From the NCBI GenBank assembly GCA_900314925.1, contig OMXC01000017.1, positions 1 to 57,194 of the forward strand: a DNA stretch of 57,194 nucleotides, read 5' to 3'. The position numbers and the translations under genes are program-made. The notes beneath the pieces are model-generated. The model searched no databases, was not told where the DNA came from, and saw only the letters and a program-made list of their open reading frames with translations. Numbering within the stretch: the first letter of the stretch is position 1; each line of letters begins with the position of its first letter. Shown in pieces: positions 34,273 to 42,421 of the stretch. Source of the DNA: an uncultured Bacteroidales bacterium (GTDB taxonomy: Bacteria > Bacteroidota > Bacteroidia > Bacteroidales > P3).

Positions 34273-36381
34273 GACTTCAATTCCCTTCAGCGTCAAGCTT
34301 ATCCTGTGGCGCCGCAAGTCCACGTCGAGCACCTTCACCTTCAGGTGCTGGTGCAGGTGCACCACCTCGCCGGGGTCGTTCACGCGGCGGTCGGCCATCT
34401 GGCTCACGTGTATCAGGCCGTCCTGGTGCACGCCGATGTCAACGAAGGCCCCGAAAGCCGTGATGTTGGTCACTATGCCCGGCAGCACCATGCCCGCCTG
34501 CACGTCCTCTATCTTGCTGACGCTCTTGTCGAACTCAAACACCTCGAACCGCGCCCTGGGGTCGAGCCCCGGCTTCTCGAGCTCGCGCATGATGTCCTTC
34601 AACGTCGGCATGCCGCAGTCCTCGCTGACGAAGTCCTCGAGCCTTATCCTGCCGCGCAACTCCTTGTCTCTCATCAGCGTCGCCACGTCGGTGCCCACGC
34701 TTGCCGCCATCTTCTCCACCAGGGCGTAGCGCTCGGGGTGCACGGCGCTGCGGTCCAGCGGGTTCTTGCTCTCGCGCACACGCAGGAAGCCCGCGCACTG
34801 CTCGTAGGCCTTCTCGCCCAAGCCCTTCACTTTCAGCAGGCTCTGGCGGTCGGCGAAGGCGCCGTTGCGGTTGCGGTGCTCCACTATCTTGTCGGCCAGC
34901 GCGGGGCCTATGCCGCTGACGTAGCCCAGCAGCTCGCGGCTGGCGGTGTTCAGCTCCACGCCCACGCTGTTGACGCAGCTTTCCACCACGTCGCCCAGGC
35001 TCGCGGCCAGCAGCTTCTGGTCCACGTCGTGCTGGTACTGCCCCACGCCGATGCTCTTGGGGTCTATCTTCACCAGCTCGCTCAGCGGGTCCATCAGGCG
35101 GCGCCCTATGCTCACGGCGCCGCGCACCGTGATGTCGTAGTCCGGGAACTCGCGCCGCGCCACGTCGCTGGCACTGTACACGCTGGCCCCGGCCTCGCTC
35201 ACGCTCACGGCTATCACCTTGTTCTTGAAGCGGCAGCGCTGCACCACCTCCTCGGTCTCGCGGCCCGCGGTGCCGTTGCCTATGGCTATGGCCTCTATCT
35301 CGAAAGCCTCGGCCAGGGCCTCCAGCTTGCTCACGGCGGCGCGTTCCTCGCGCACCGACGTGAAGGGGTATATCGTCTCGTTGTGCAGCAGCTGCCCTTG
35401 CGCGTCGAGGCACACCACCTTGCAGCCCGTGCGGAAGCCCGGGTCTATGGCCATCGTGCGCTTCTGTCCCAGGGGCGCCGCCAGCAGCAGCTGCCTCAGG
35501 TTGTCGGCGAAGACACGTATGGCCTCGCGGTCGGCCTTCTCCTTCAGCTGGTTGCGGAACTCGGTCTCTATCGAGGGCTCCACGAGCCGCTTGTAGGCAT
35601 CCTCGGCGGCCTGCCGCATCTGGCGCTGGCAGCCGCTGTCGCCGTTCATGTGCTTCGGCTCCACGGCCGCTATGCCCTCGCTGCCGTCGTCGGGGCGCAC
35701 ATGCACGCGCAGCACCCCGGCCTCCTCGCCGCGCAAGAGGGCCAGGATGCGGTGCGACGGCGCCTTGCCGATGGGCTCCCTCCAGTCGAGCCACGACTCG
35801 AACTTGCCCACGCGCTCGTCGTCCTCCTTGACGCCGCGCGCCAGGCCCGACGTCAGCATCGCCTTGCGGCGGAAGACGCTGCGCACGCGGTTGCGCACGG
35901 CGGCGTCCTCGCTCATGCGCTCGGCTATGATGTCGCGCGCATACTGCAGCTCTTCGTCGCCATACTCCCCGTCACCGGCATGCCAGCGTCCGCCCATGAT
36001 GGCGTCGGCCAGCGGCCCGTAGCCCTTCTCGAGGGCTATCGTGGCGCGCGTGCGCCGCTTGGGGCGGTAGGGGAGGTACAGGTCCTCGAGGTCCGTCAGC
36101 GTCTCAGCAGCCTCGATACGGCCGCGCAGCTCGGGCGTCAGCTTGCCCTGCTCCTCGATGCTCTGCAGCACCGCCTCGCGGCGCTTGTCGAGCTCCTTGA
36201 GGCGCACCAGCAGGTCGCGGATGGCGGCAATCTGCACCTCGTTCAGCGACCCCGTGGCCTCCTTGCGGTAGCGTGCTATGAATGGCACCGTGGCCCCCTG
36301 CTCCAGCAGTTCTATCGTCTTCTCCACCTGCCGCTGGTTCAGTTCCAGTCGGCCGGCGATGATTGTGGCATAATTACTCAC
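34270..36381 (-). CDS. tex: Transcription accessory protein Tex
   Basis: A conserved nucleic-acid-binding protein of 703 residues. Order: N-terminal helical domain (about 1-190), YqgF-like RNase H fold (about 320-450, starting 'RTMAIDPGFRTGCK'), helix-hairpin-helix region (about 480-560, 'LLGYVSGIGPALADKIVEHRN'), and a C-terminal S1 domain (about 630-700, 'GMVLPGIVTNITAFGAFVDIGVHQDGLIHVSQ'). In other bacteria Tex affects toxin expression, transcription or RNA surveillance. It has its own promoter. Confidence 0.96.
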   Translation of the reverse strand: MSNYATIIAGRLELNQRQVEKTIELLEQGATVPFIARYRKEATGSLNEVQIAAIRDLLVRLKELDKRREAVLQSIEEQGKLTPELRGRIEAAETLTDLEDLYLPYRPKRRTRATIALEKGYGPLADAIMGGRWHAGDGEYGDEELQYARDIIAERMSEDAAVRNRVRSVFRRKAMLTSGLARGVKEDDERVGKFESWLDWREPIGKAPSHRILALLRGEEAGVLRVHVRPDDGSEGIAAVEPKHMNGDSGCQRQMRQAAEDAYKRLVEPSIETEFRNQLKEKADREAIRVFADNLRQLLLAAPLGQKRTMAIDPGFRTGCKVVCLDAQGQLLHNETIYPFTSVREERAAVSKLEALAEAFEIEAIAIGNGTAGRETEEVVQRCRFKNKVIAVSVSEAGASVYSASDVARREFPDYDITVRGAVSIGRRLMDPLSELVKIDPKSIGVGQYQHDVDQKLLAASLGDVVESCVNSVGVELNTASRELLGYVSGIGPALADKIVEHRNRNGAFADRQSLLKVKGLGEKAYEQCAGFLRVRESKNPLDRSAVHPERYALVEKMAASVGTDVATLMRDKELRGRIRLEDFVSEDCGMPTLKDIMRELEKPGLDPRARFEVFEFDKSVSKIEDVQAGMVLPGIVTNITAFGAFVDIGVHQDGLIHVSQMADRRVNDPGEVVHLHQHLKVKVLDVDLRRHRISLTLKGIEV

Positions 36382-36428
36382 CTGTGTCTTAGTTATTTAT
36401 AGGTGTCGTTACCTTAGGTTCTTAGATG

Positions 36429-36460
36429 CAAATATACGAATATTTATCCTTACGGCCAAA
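36429..36460 (-). promoter_or_regulatory. Promoter of tex
   Basis: TTTG (36457-36460), 20 bp, TATATTTG (36429-36436), read on the minus strand. The palindromic element at 36481-36637 begins about 20 bp further upstream. Confidence 0.8.
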
Positions 36461-36480
36461 CGCACGCCGAAAAAAATATC

Positions 36481-36637
36481 CTCTTCGGCCCCGCTACGGA
36501 GTCCCTTCGGCCCCGGTACGGCATTTCTTCAGTAGTTCTTCAGTAGTATTTCAGTGCTACACTGAAGAACTACTGAAGAAGTATCGTTGAAGTATCGTTG
36601 AAATGCCGTACCGGCTCCGTAGGGGCTCCGAGGCAAA
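36481..36637. repeat. 11-bp-unit palindromic element, copy 4 (largest)
   Basis: Seven left units begin at 36481 and step by exactly 11; a TAC centre is at 36558-36560; seven right units begin at 36561 and step by 11. Left units include TTCTTCAGTAG twice; right units include ACTGAAGAACT, ACTGAAGAAGT, ATCGTTGAAGT, ATCGTTGAAAT, GCCGTACCGGC and TCCGTAGGGGC. It contains both the ACTGAAGAA type of copy 2 and the ATCGTTGAA type of copy 1. Confidence 0.93.
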
Positions 36638-36719
36638 AGGGAGGCTGTCAGGGTTAAATAATGTTAAAAATTGGGGTCGGGTGGCCCTTTTTGGTGAAAA
36701 GATGGGTTTATTTATATAG

Positions 36720-36842
36720 ACAATTCGTATGTGCGGCCTGCACACGGCATCAGCACCGCGGCGGCTGTCTTGTGCCTCGCCCCGGGGGGCTACCTCCTCG
36801 AGATAACCACCGCCAAGGAGAAATACTACACAAAGTTGTGAA
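36720..36842 (+). pseudogene. Possible remnant of a T9SS C-terminal domain
   Basis: A short open frame ends in PGGYLLEITTAKEKYYTKL and a TGA at 36840-36842. The ending resembles the last strands of type A T9SS sorting domains ('GIYFVEVTT...KKLV'). No upstream coding part is present; an in-frame stop is at 36717-36719. It may be the decayed tail of a lost surface protein gene. The bases either side (36638-36719 and 36843-36889) hold nothing recognised. Confidence 0.35.
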
Positions 36843-36889
36843 GCGGTAGGGAGGATGCAATAAAAGGGGCGAAATGCCGTTACTGTGGC

Positions 36890-37396
36890 ATGGAAAAGAC
36901 GATATACCTTGCCGCAGGGTGCTTCTGGGGAGCCCAGCACTACCTGAAGCAGATACGCGGCGTGACGGCGACGATGACCGGTTTCGCCAACGGAAAGGAC
37001 ACGGCGAGCGTCACCTACGAGGAGGTCTACACCGACCGCACGGGCTATGCCGAGACGGTTCGCGTGGACTACGACCCCGAGGTGTTGCCGCTGCGCAAGC
37101 TGCTGAAACTCTATTTCCTGAGCATAGAGCCCACGAGTGTCAACCAGCAGGGCGAGGACCGCGGCACGCGCTACCGCACGGGCATCTACTATGTGGACCC
37201 CGACGACTACGGCACCATCGCCGACGTGATGCGCGAGGAACAGGCTGGCTACAGCGCCCCGATAGCCGTGGAGGTGGAGCCGCTGACGGTGTTCCATCCG
37301 GCCGACGAGAGCCACCAGGACTACCTCGACAAGCACCCCGACGGCTACTGCCACCTGCCGCAGGCGCTCTTCGAGGCTGCTCGCCACGCCAATTAA
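36890..37396 (+). CDS. msrA: Peptide-methionine (S)-S-oxide reductase MsrA
   Basis: Reduces methionine-S-sulfoxide. The catalytic GCFWG motif (C11) starts the protein; 'EVYTDRTGYAETVRVDYDP' and 'YRTGIYYVDPDD' follow. Length is 168 residues. There is no fused MsrB domain and no obvious resolving Cys near the C-terminus, so regeneration may use a single-Cys mechanism. No typical promoter is visible just upstream. Confidence 0.93.
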   Translation: MEKTIYLAAGCFWGAQHYLKQIRGVTATMTGFANGKDTASVTYEEVYTDRTGYAETVRVDYDPEVLPLRKLLKLYFLSIEPTSVNQQGEDRGTRYRTGIYYVDPDDYGTIADVMREEQAGYSAPIAVEVEPLTVFHPADESHQDYLDKHPDGYCHLPQALFEAARHAN

Positions 37397-37397
37397 T

Positions 37398-37428
37398 TTT
37401 GGCCATTAAGAAAAAAGTTGTATCTTTG
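37398..37428 (+). promoter_or_regulatory. Promoter of tRNA-Leu
   Basis: TTTG (37398-37401), 19 bp, TATCTTTG (37421-37428). It may also drive the exported protein gene at 37598, since no terminator separates them. Confidence 0.8.
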
Positions 37429-37493
37429 CAGTTACAACCATTGACGGCGGTATGGTTTATGTGCCCAACAATCAATGTGTAACGAGAGAAGAA

Positions 37494-37575
37494 GCGGATA
37501 TGGCGTAATTGGTAGCCGCGCAAGACTTAGGATCTTGTCCCGCGAGGGGTGGGGGTTCGAGCCCCCCTATCCGCA
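37494..37575 (+). tRNA. tRNA-Leu (UAG)
   Basis: Acceptor arms GCGGATA and TATCCGC pair perfectly, discriminator A, no encoded CCA. Anticodon stem CAAGA/TCTTG encloses a CTTAGGA loop, anticodon TAG. A long variable arm gives 82 nt, as expected for tRNA-Leu. Confidence 0.95.
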
Positions 37576-37597
37576 CAGGAAAAACAGAAGTTGACAG

Positions 37598-38902
37598 GTG
37601 AAAGTCGACAATACATACAACGGCATTGCAGCAGCGCTCGGGCGCATGCTGGTGCTGGCATTGTGTGTTTTTTTTGTCGCGCGGGCGCACGCGTCATATA
37701 TTGTGGTGCCCATGGACGAGGCGCAGAAGAACCACCTGAAGGCTTACGGCGTGGCCTACTGGGCCTTGCAGCGCGAGGCTGAGGTGACGTGGCTGCTCAA
37801 CTACCGTGGCGGTTCCTTCATGACCAAGTATGCCGAGGGCATAGAGAAGGAGTGCCGCCTGAGGGGGGTGACGTGCGAGGTCATCGCCGACGGGCAGAGC
37901 AGCGCCATATTGAGCCACATTGCCGACCCGGGGGTTAACATGGACGCCGTGCGGCTGCACAAGGCCCCGAAGATCGCTGTCTATTCGCCGAAGAACAAGC
38001 TGCCGTGGGACGACGCGGTGACGCTGGTGCTGACCTACGCCGAGATACCCTACGATGTGGTGTACGACGAGGAGGTGATGGCCGGCGTGCTGCCCACCTA
38101 CGACTGGCTGCACCTGCACCACGAGGACTTCACGGGCCAGTACGGCAAGTTCTGGGCCAACTATCGCGGACAGCAGTGGTACATCGAGGATGTGCGCAGC
38201 CAGGAGGCCATGGCCAACAAGCTCGGCTACGGCAAGGTGAGCCACCTGAAGCTCGCCGTGGCCCACAAGATACGCGACTTCGTCATGGGCGGAGGGTTCC
38301 TCTTCGCCATGTGCTCGGCGCCGGACAGCTACGACGTGGCGCTGGCCGCCGAGGGGGTGGATATCTGCGCCGAGATGTTTGACGGCGACCCCATGGAGCC
38401 CCGTGCGCAGGACCGTCTCGACTACAGCAAGTGTTTTGCCTTTAAGGATTTCCGTATAAGCACCAACCCTGCGGAGTATGAGATATCGACCATAGACATC
38501 GACGACCGCCAGCGGCAGCGTATGGTGAACGAGAAGAACGATTTCTTCGTGCTCTTCGACTTCTCGGCCAAATGGGACTGGGTGCCCACGATGCTCACGC
38601 AGAACCACACGCGTGTGGTGCACGGCTTCATGGGGCAGACGACGGCTTTCCGCAGCCAGTATGTGAAGAGCTCGTGCGTGGTGCTGGGCGACAACAAGGA
38701 ACTTGGCGAGGTGCGCTACCTGCACGGGGAGTACGGCAAGGGCACGTGGACATTCCTCGGCGGCCACGACCCCGAGGACTACCGCCACTTTGTGGGCGAC
38801 CCGCCGACAGACCTCTCCCTATACCCCAATTCGCCAGGCTACAGATTGATACTTAACAACATATTGTTCCCGGCGGCAAAGAAGGAGAAGCACAAGACTT
38901 GA
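37598..38902 (+). CDS. Exported protein of the Bacteroidetes 'asparagine synthetase B-like' family
   Basis: 434 residues from a GTG start 22 bp after tRNA-Leu. A signal peptide (about 9-32, ending ARAHA) is followed by a conserved domain: 'IVVPMDEAQKNHLKAYGVAYWALQ', 'NYRGGSFMTKY', 'APKIAVYSPKNKLPWDDAVTLVLTYAEIPYDVVYDEEV'. Bacteroidetes homologues are commonly labelled asparagine synthetase B, but I see no glutaminase Cys2 or ATP pyrophosphatase motif, and export argues against that role. The fold may be class-I-glutamine-amidotransferase-like ('GGGFLFAMCSAPDSYD', a possible nucleophile Cys). The internal ATG at 37646 would lack the positive n-region. Confidence 0.75.
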   Translation: MKVDNTYNGIAAALGRMLVLALCVFFVARAHASYIVVPMDEAQKNHLKAYGVAYWALQREAEVTWLLNYRGGSFMTKYAEGIEKECRLRGVTCEVIADGQSSAILSHIADPGVNMDAVRLHKAPKIAVYSPKNKLPWDDAVTLVLTYAEIPYDVVYDEEVMAGVLPTYDWLHLHHEDFTGQYGKFWANYRGQQWYIEDVRSQEAMANKLGYGKVSHLKLAVAHKIRDFVMGGGFLFAMCSAPDSYDVALAAEGVDICAEMFDGDPMEPRAQDRLDYSKCFAFKDFRISTNPAEYEISTIDIDDRQRQRMVNEKNDFFVLFDFSAKWDWVPTMLTQNHTRVVHGFMGQTTAFRSQYVKSSCVVLGDNKELGEVRYLHGEYGKGTWTFLGGHDPEDYRHFVGDPPTDLSLYPNSPGYRLILNNILFPAAKKEKHKT

Positions 38903-38906
38903 GGGG

Positions 38907-38996
38907 GAGGAGGTTGATAGGTTGATAAGTTGATGGGTTGATAAGTTGATAGGGTTGATGGGTTGATAAGTTGATAGGTTGATAGGGTGATAAGCT
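38907..38996 (+). repeat. 8-bp-period GTTGATA tract
   Basis: About ten units of GGTTGATA/AGTTGATA, spaced 8 bp with one 9-bp step, fill most of the gap before the propeller gene. Each unit contains TGA. Confidence 0.88.
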
Positions 38997-39033
38997 TTAA
39001 AATAACTGGCAATGACTAAACAGACATGACAAG

Positions 39034-40359
39034 ATGAAAAAGATGAAACATACAGCACTGTATTTGTTGATGATGCTGACCGCGATGACGGCGGCGGCAC
39101 AGGGACGTGCCGGCGGCTCTGCCGACAACGGCGCATGGGTGGTGTACAACACGCGCACGTCGGATATCGGTGGCGACAACGTGTCGGCCTTGGCGGCCGA
39201 CAATAAGGGCGTCTGGGTGGGTTCCTACCAGGGACTGAGCCGCCTCAACGGAGGCTCGTGGACCGACTACTCGATGTTCAACGAGAAGCTCAAGAACCAG
39301 TCGGTCAACTGCCTGATGGTGGACAACCGAGGCGTGGTGTGGATAGGCACCGACGACTATGGCGTCATAGAGTTCGACGGCACCCACTGGACGGAATACA
39401 CCGACGAGACCCGCCGCCTGAAGATGAAGTTCGTCAAGGAGATAGTGCAGGACAAGGACGGCGTGTTCTGGATAGGGGTGACGCTGGGCGGCATGGTGCG
39501 CTTCGACGGCTACACCTGGGAGAAGTACACGCCCGACGACTGCGACTTGCTGAGCGACTTTGTGCTCGACCTGGCCGTGGACCGCGCCAACCGCAAGTGG
39601 ATAACCACCAACGCGGGCGTGAGCGTGTACAACGACCGCCGCTGGGTGAACTACACGGTGGACAATTCCGGCCTGCCGGACAACATAGTGCCTGCCATAG
39701 CCATCGACGCCAACAACGTCAAGTGGTTCGGCACGCTGAACGGCCTCTGCTCGTTTGACGGCGAGGAGTGGCGCACGTGGAACACGAACAACAGTCCGCT
39801 GCCGGCCAACCAGGTGAACGACATAGCCATAGACGATGACGGGCTGATGTGGATAGGCACCAGCGGCGGTGTGGCGGTGTTCGACGGCGCCGACGGATGG
39901 GTGGTCTTCACCGCCAAGAACAGTCCGCTGCCTGCCGGCAACATCTACAAGGTGGCCAACGACAAGAAGGGCAACCACTGGTTTGGCAACGACAGCAAGG
40001 GTGTGGCGCGTCTCAGCGGTTTCACCATGCCTGTCAAGGCTGTGGCTTCGGCCGACCGCCGCAACGAGGAGGACATGGGCCGCGGGCAGCGCGGGACGAC
40101 GACGGCAAACGTAGGCTCGGAGATGGGGGAGGAGAAGGTGCGCATCAACCCGCACCTGCAGGACGGTTACGTCACCATCACCATGGAAAGCCCACAGGCT
40201 GTGGTCACCTTCACCAACAACAAAGGCAAGGTGGTGAAGACCATCAACAACTACAAGAACAACCAGCGCATATCGATAAACAAGATGCCGAGGGGCATGT
40301 ATATGGTGGGTGTGAAGACGGTGCGCGGCGAGAAGAAGATAAAGTTTAACCTCAAATAA
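39034..40359 (+). CDS. Exported beta-propeller protein with T9SS-like tail
   Basis: Signal peptide (about 1-22, AMTAAAQ). Residues about 35-345 hold seven or so repeats of 'V-x-D-x2-G-x-[VK]-W-[IV]-G-T-x2-G-[VL]-x3-[DN]-G-x2-W', the two-component-regulator propeller pattern (for example 'MWIGTSGGVAVFDGADGWVVF'). A Gly/Arg-rich linker (about 345-370) leads to a C-terminal domain (VRINPHLQDGY ... MPRGMYMVGVKTVRGEKKIKFNLK) resembling a T9SS sorting domain. It is likely secreted or surface-attached; ligand unknown. It precedes dsbD by 4 bp. Confidence 0.82.
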   Translation: MKKMKHTALYLLMMLTAMTAAAQGRAGGSADNGAWVVYNTRTSDIGGDNVSALAADNKGVWVGSYQGLSRLNGGSWTDYSMFNEKLKNQSVNCLMVDNRGVVWIGTDDYGVIEFDGTHWTEYTDETRRLKMKFVKEIVQDKDGVFWIGVTLGGMVRFDGYTWEKYTPDDCDLLSDFVLDLAVDRANRKWITTNAGVSVYNDRRWVNYTVDNSGLPDNIVPAIAIDANNVKWFGTLNGLCSFDGEEWRTWNTNNSPLPANQVNDIAIDDDGLMWIGTSGGVAVFDGADGWVVFTAKNSPLPAGNIYKVANDKKGNHWFGNDSKGVARLSGFTMPVKAVASADRRNEEDMGRGQRGTTTANVGSEMGEEKVRINPHLQDGYVTITMESPQAVVTFTNNKGKVVKTINNYKNNQRISINKMPRGMYMVGVKTVRGEKKIKFNLK

Positions 40360-40363
40360 GGAC

Positions 40364-42421
40364 ATGAAAAGGATAGCTACGATGCTGCTACTTATGCTTG
40401 CCACCCTCATGGTGCAGGCCCAGCAGCTTGACCCGGTAAAGTGGAAATACAGCGTCAAGGAGACCTCGGCGACGGAGGCGGAGCTTGTGTTCACAGCCAC
40501 GCTCGACGCCGGATGGCACCTGTATTCGCAGTACACCGACCCCAACGGGCCGCTGGCCATAGAGTTCACCTTCGCGGAGAGCGGCGACTATGCCCGCATA
40601 GGCAAGGTGCAGGAGCCCAAGCCGCACGAGGAGATGGACGACATCTTCCAGTGTGTGGTCAAGTCGTTCAGCGGCACCGTGACATTCCGCCAGAAGGTGA
40701 AGCGCATCAGTGACAAGGACTTCACGGTGAAGGGAACGGTGAGCTACCAGCTCTGCAACGACGGCAGCTGCATAGCCCCCGAGGACCACGATTTCTCGTT
40801 CAAGGTGCCGGGCGCCAAGGCCGAGGCGGCGGTGGCGGCAGCCGAGGCGGCAGCGGAGGTGACAGAGGTTGTGGCTGACAGCGTCGCGGAGCCGGCGACG
40901 GTGGCTGTGGCAGTCAGCGCCGAGGCCGAAGCCGAGCCCCTGCCGCAAGAAGAGGGCAAGCATCAGAACCTGCTGGTGGTGTTCCTCATCGCCTTGGGCG
41001 GCGGCATACTGACGATGTTCACGCCCTGCGTGTTCCCGATGATACCGATGACGGTCAACTTCTTCGTGCGTGGCGCCGAGAACAAACGCAAAGGACGCCG
41101 CCAAGCCTGGTTCTTCGGCTTCTCTATTGTGTTCCTTTTTGCCGTGCTGGGCGCCATACTGGCAGCCTTCCTCGGTCCCGAGGCGCTCTATGTCATGGGT
41201 ACCCACTGGATTCCTAACCTTATCTTCTTCATAATCTTCTTTGTCTTCGCGCTGAGTTTCTTCGGCCTCTTTGAGATAAAGATGCCCGAGAAGTGGATCA
41301 ACGGCAGCGACGAGCAGGCCGACAAAGGCGGTCTGCTGGCCCCTTTCTTCATAGCCCTCACCACGGTGCTGGTGAGTTTCAGCTGCACAGGCCCCATCCT
41401 CGGCGCCGCCCTGGTGGGCCTCACCACCAGTTCTACAGACCGCTGGGTGAGCCTCGTGACGATGCTGGGCTTCGGCATAGGCTTCGCCTTGCCGTTTACG
41501 CTGCTGGCTATGTTCCCGCAGATGCTGGGCAACATGAAGAGCGGCTCGTGGCTCAACACGGTGAAGATAGTCTTCGCCTTCCTTGAGCTGGCCTTTGGCC
41601 TGAAGTTCCTGCAGCAGGCCGACCTCTACTGCAACTGGGGCCTGTTGCCGCGCGACACCTATCTGGCTCTGTGGATTGTCATCTTCGGCATGCTGGGCTT
41701 CTACCTGCTCGGCAAGCTGCGCTTCAAGGGTGACGACGAGGTGAAGGAGATAGGTACCCTGCGCCTCTTCCTCGCCATTGCCGACCTTGCCTTTGTGGTG
41801 TACATGATACCCGGCATGTGGGGCGCTCCGCTCAAAGGCATCAGCGGCTTCCTGCCCCCGATGGAGAGCCAGAGCTTCAACATAGAGAAGATCGTCGTGG
41901 AGAATAGGCCGGCCATGGGCGCCGGAACTGTGCAGGCGGGCAAGCTGCCGGCAGACCGCAAGTATGCCGACAAGCTGCATGTGCCGCTGGGCTTCGAGGC
42001 GTTCTTCGACCTCGACGAGGCCAAGGCTTACGCCCGCCAGACGGGCAAGCCCGTCTTCATAGACTTCACAGGCAAGACCTGCGCCAACTGCCGTGAGATG
42101 GAGCACTACGTGTGGAGTGACCCCGAAGTGAAGCGTCTCCTCAACGAGGAGTTCGTCATGTGCTCGCTCTATGCCGACGAGAACACCATAGACCTGCCCG
42201 AGGACGAGTGGGTGACGGACGAGAAAGGCAAGGTTTTAAAGACCCTCGGACGCAAGAATCTGAACTTTCAGAAGACTGAATATAATATGAACGCCCAGCC
42301 ATACTATGTCATCGTGAATGCCGACGGCAAGGTTCTCACCGAAGAGAACTACAAGTACGACCGCGATGTGCAGAAGTTTGTGAACTGGCTTAACGAAGGA
42401 ATTAATAACAACAAACGATGA
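40364..42421 (+). CDS. dsbD: Thiol:disulfide interchange protein DsbD
   Basis: Carries electrons across the inner membrane to reduce periplasmic disulfides. A signal peptide (1-20) leads into an N-terminal DsbD-alpha domain (about 25-150; Cys pair in 'LCNDGSCIAPED'), an Ala/Glu/Val-rich linker (about 150-200), eight hydrophobic helices (about 205-490; Cys in 'MFTPCVFPMIPMT' and 'FSCTGPILGA'), and a C-terminal thioredoxin domain with C573-A-N-C576. All three redox domains are present. It overlaps the C10 protease gene by 4 bp, so it may supply reducing power for cysteine proteases exported from this locus. Confidence 0.95.
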   Translation: MKRIATMLLLMLATLMVQAQQLDPVKWKYSVKETSATEAELVFTATLDAGWHLYSQYTDPNGPLAIEFTFAESGDYARIGKVQEPKPHEEMDDIFQCVVKSFSGTVTFRQKVKRISDKDFTVKGTVSYQLCNDGSCIAPEDHDFSFKVPGAKAEAAVAAAEAAAEVTEVVADSVAEPATVAVAVSAEAEAEPLPQEEGKHQNLLVVFLIALGGGILTMFTPCVFPMIPMTVNFFVRGAENKRKGRRQAWFFGFSIVFLFAVLGAILAAFLGPEALYVMGTHWIPNLIFFIIFFVFALSFFGLFEIKMPEKWINGSDEQADKGGLLAPFFIALTTVLVSFSCTGPILGAALVGLTTSSTDRWVSLVTMLGFGIGFALPFTLLAMFPQMLGNMKSGSWLNTVKIVFAFLELAFGLKFLQQADLYCNWGLLPRDTYLALWIVIFGMLGFYLLGKLRFKGDDEVKEIGTLRLFLAIADLAFVVYMIPGMWGAPLKGISGFLPPMESQSFNIEKIVVENRPAMGAGTVQAGKLPADRKYADKLHVPLGFEAFFDLDEAKAYARQTGKPVFIDFTGKTCANCREMEHYVWSDPEVKRLLNEEFVMCSLYADENTIDLPEDEWVTDEKGKVLKTLGRKNLNFQKTEYNMNAQPYYVIVNADGKVLTEENYKYDRDVQKFVNWLNEGINNNKR

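Noticed and set aside
34306..36402. 698-codon plus-strand frame opposite tex
   Set aside because: His/Ala/Val/Leu-rich shadow of a conserved gene.
36557..37387. 276-codon minus-strand frame over msrA and the palindromic element
   Set aside because: Covers msrA in antisense and runs through repeat DNA; no family resemblance.
37598..38902. Genuine asparagine synthetase
   Set aside because: No N-terminal Cys nucleophile, no ATP pyrophosphatase motif, and a signal peptide is present; the common name seems inherited.
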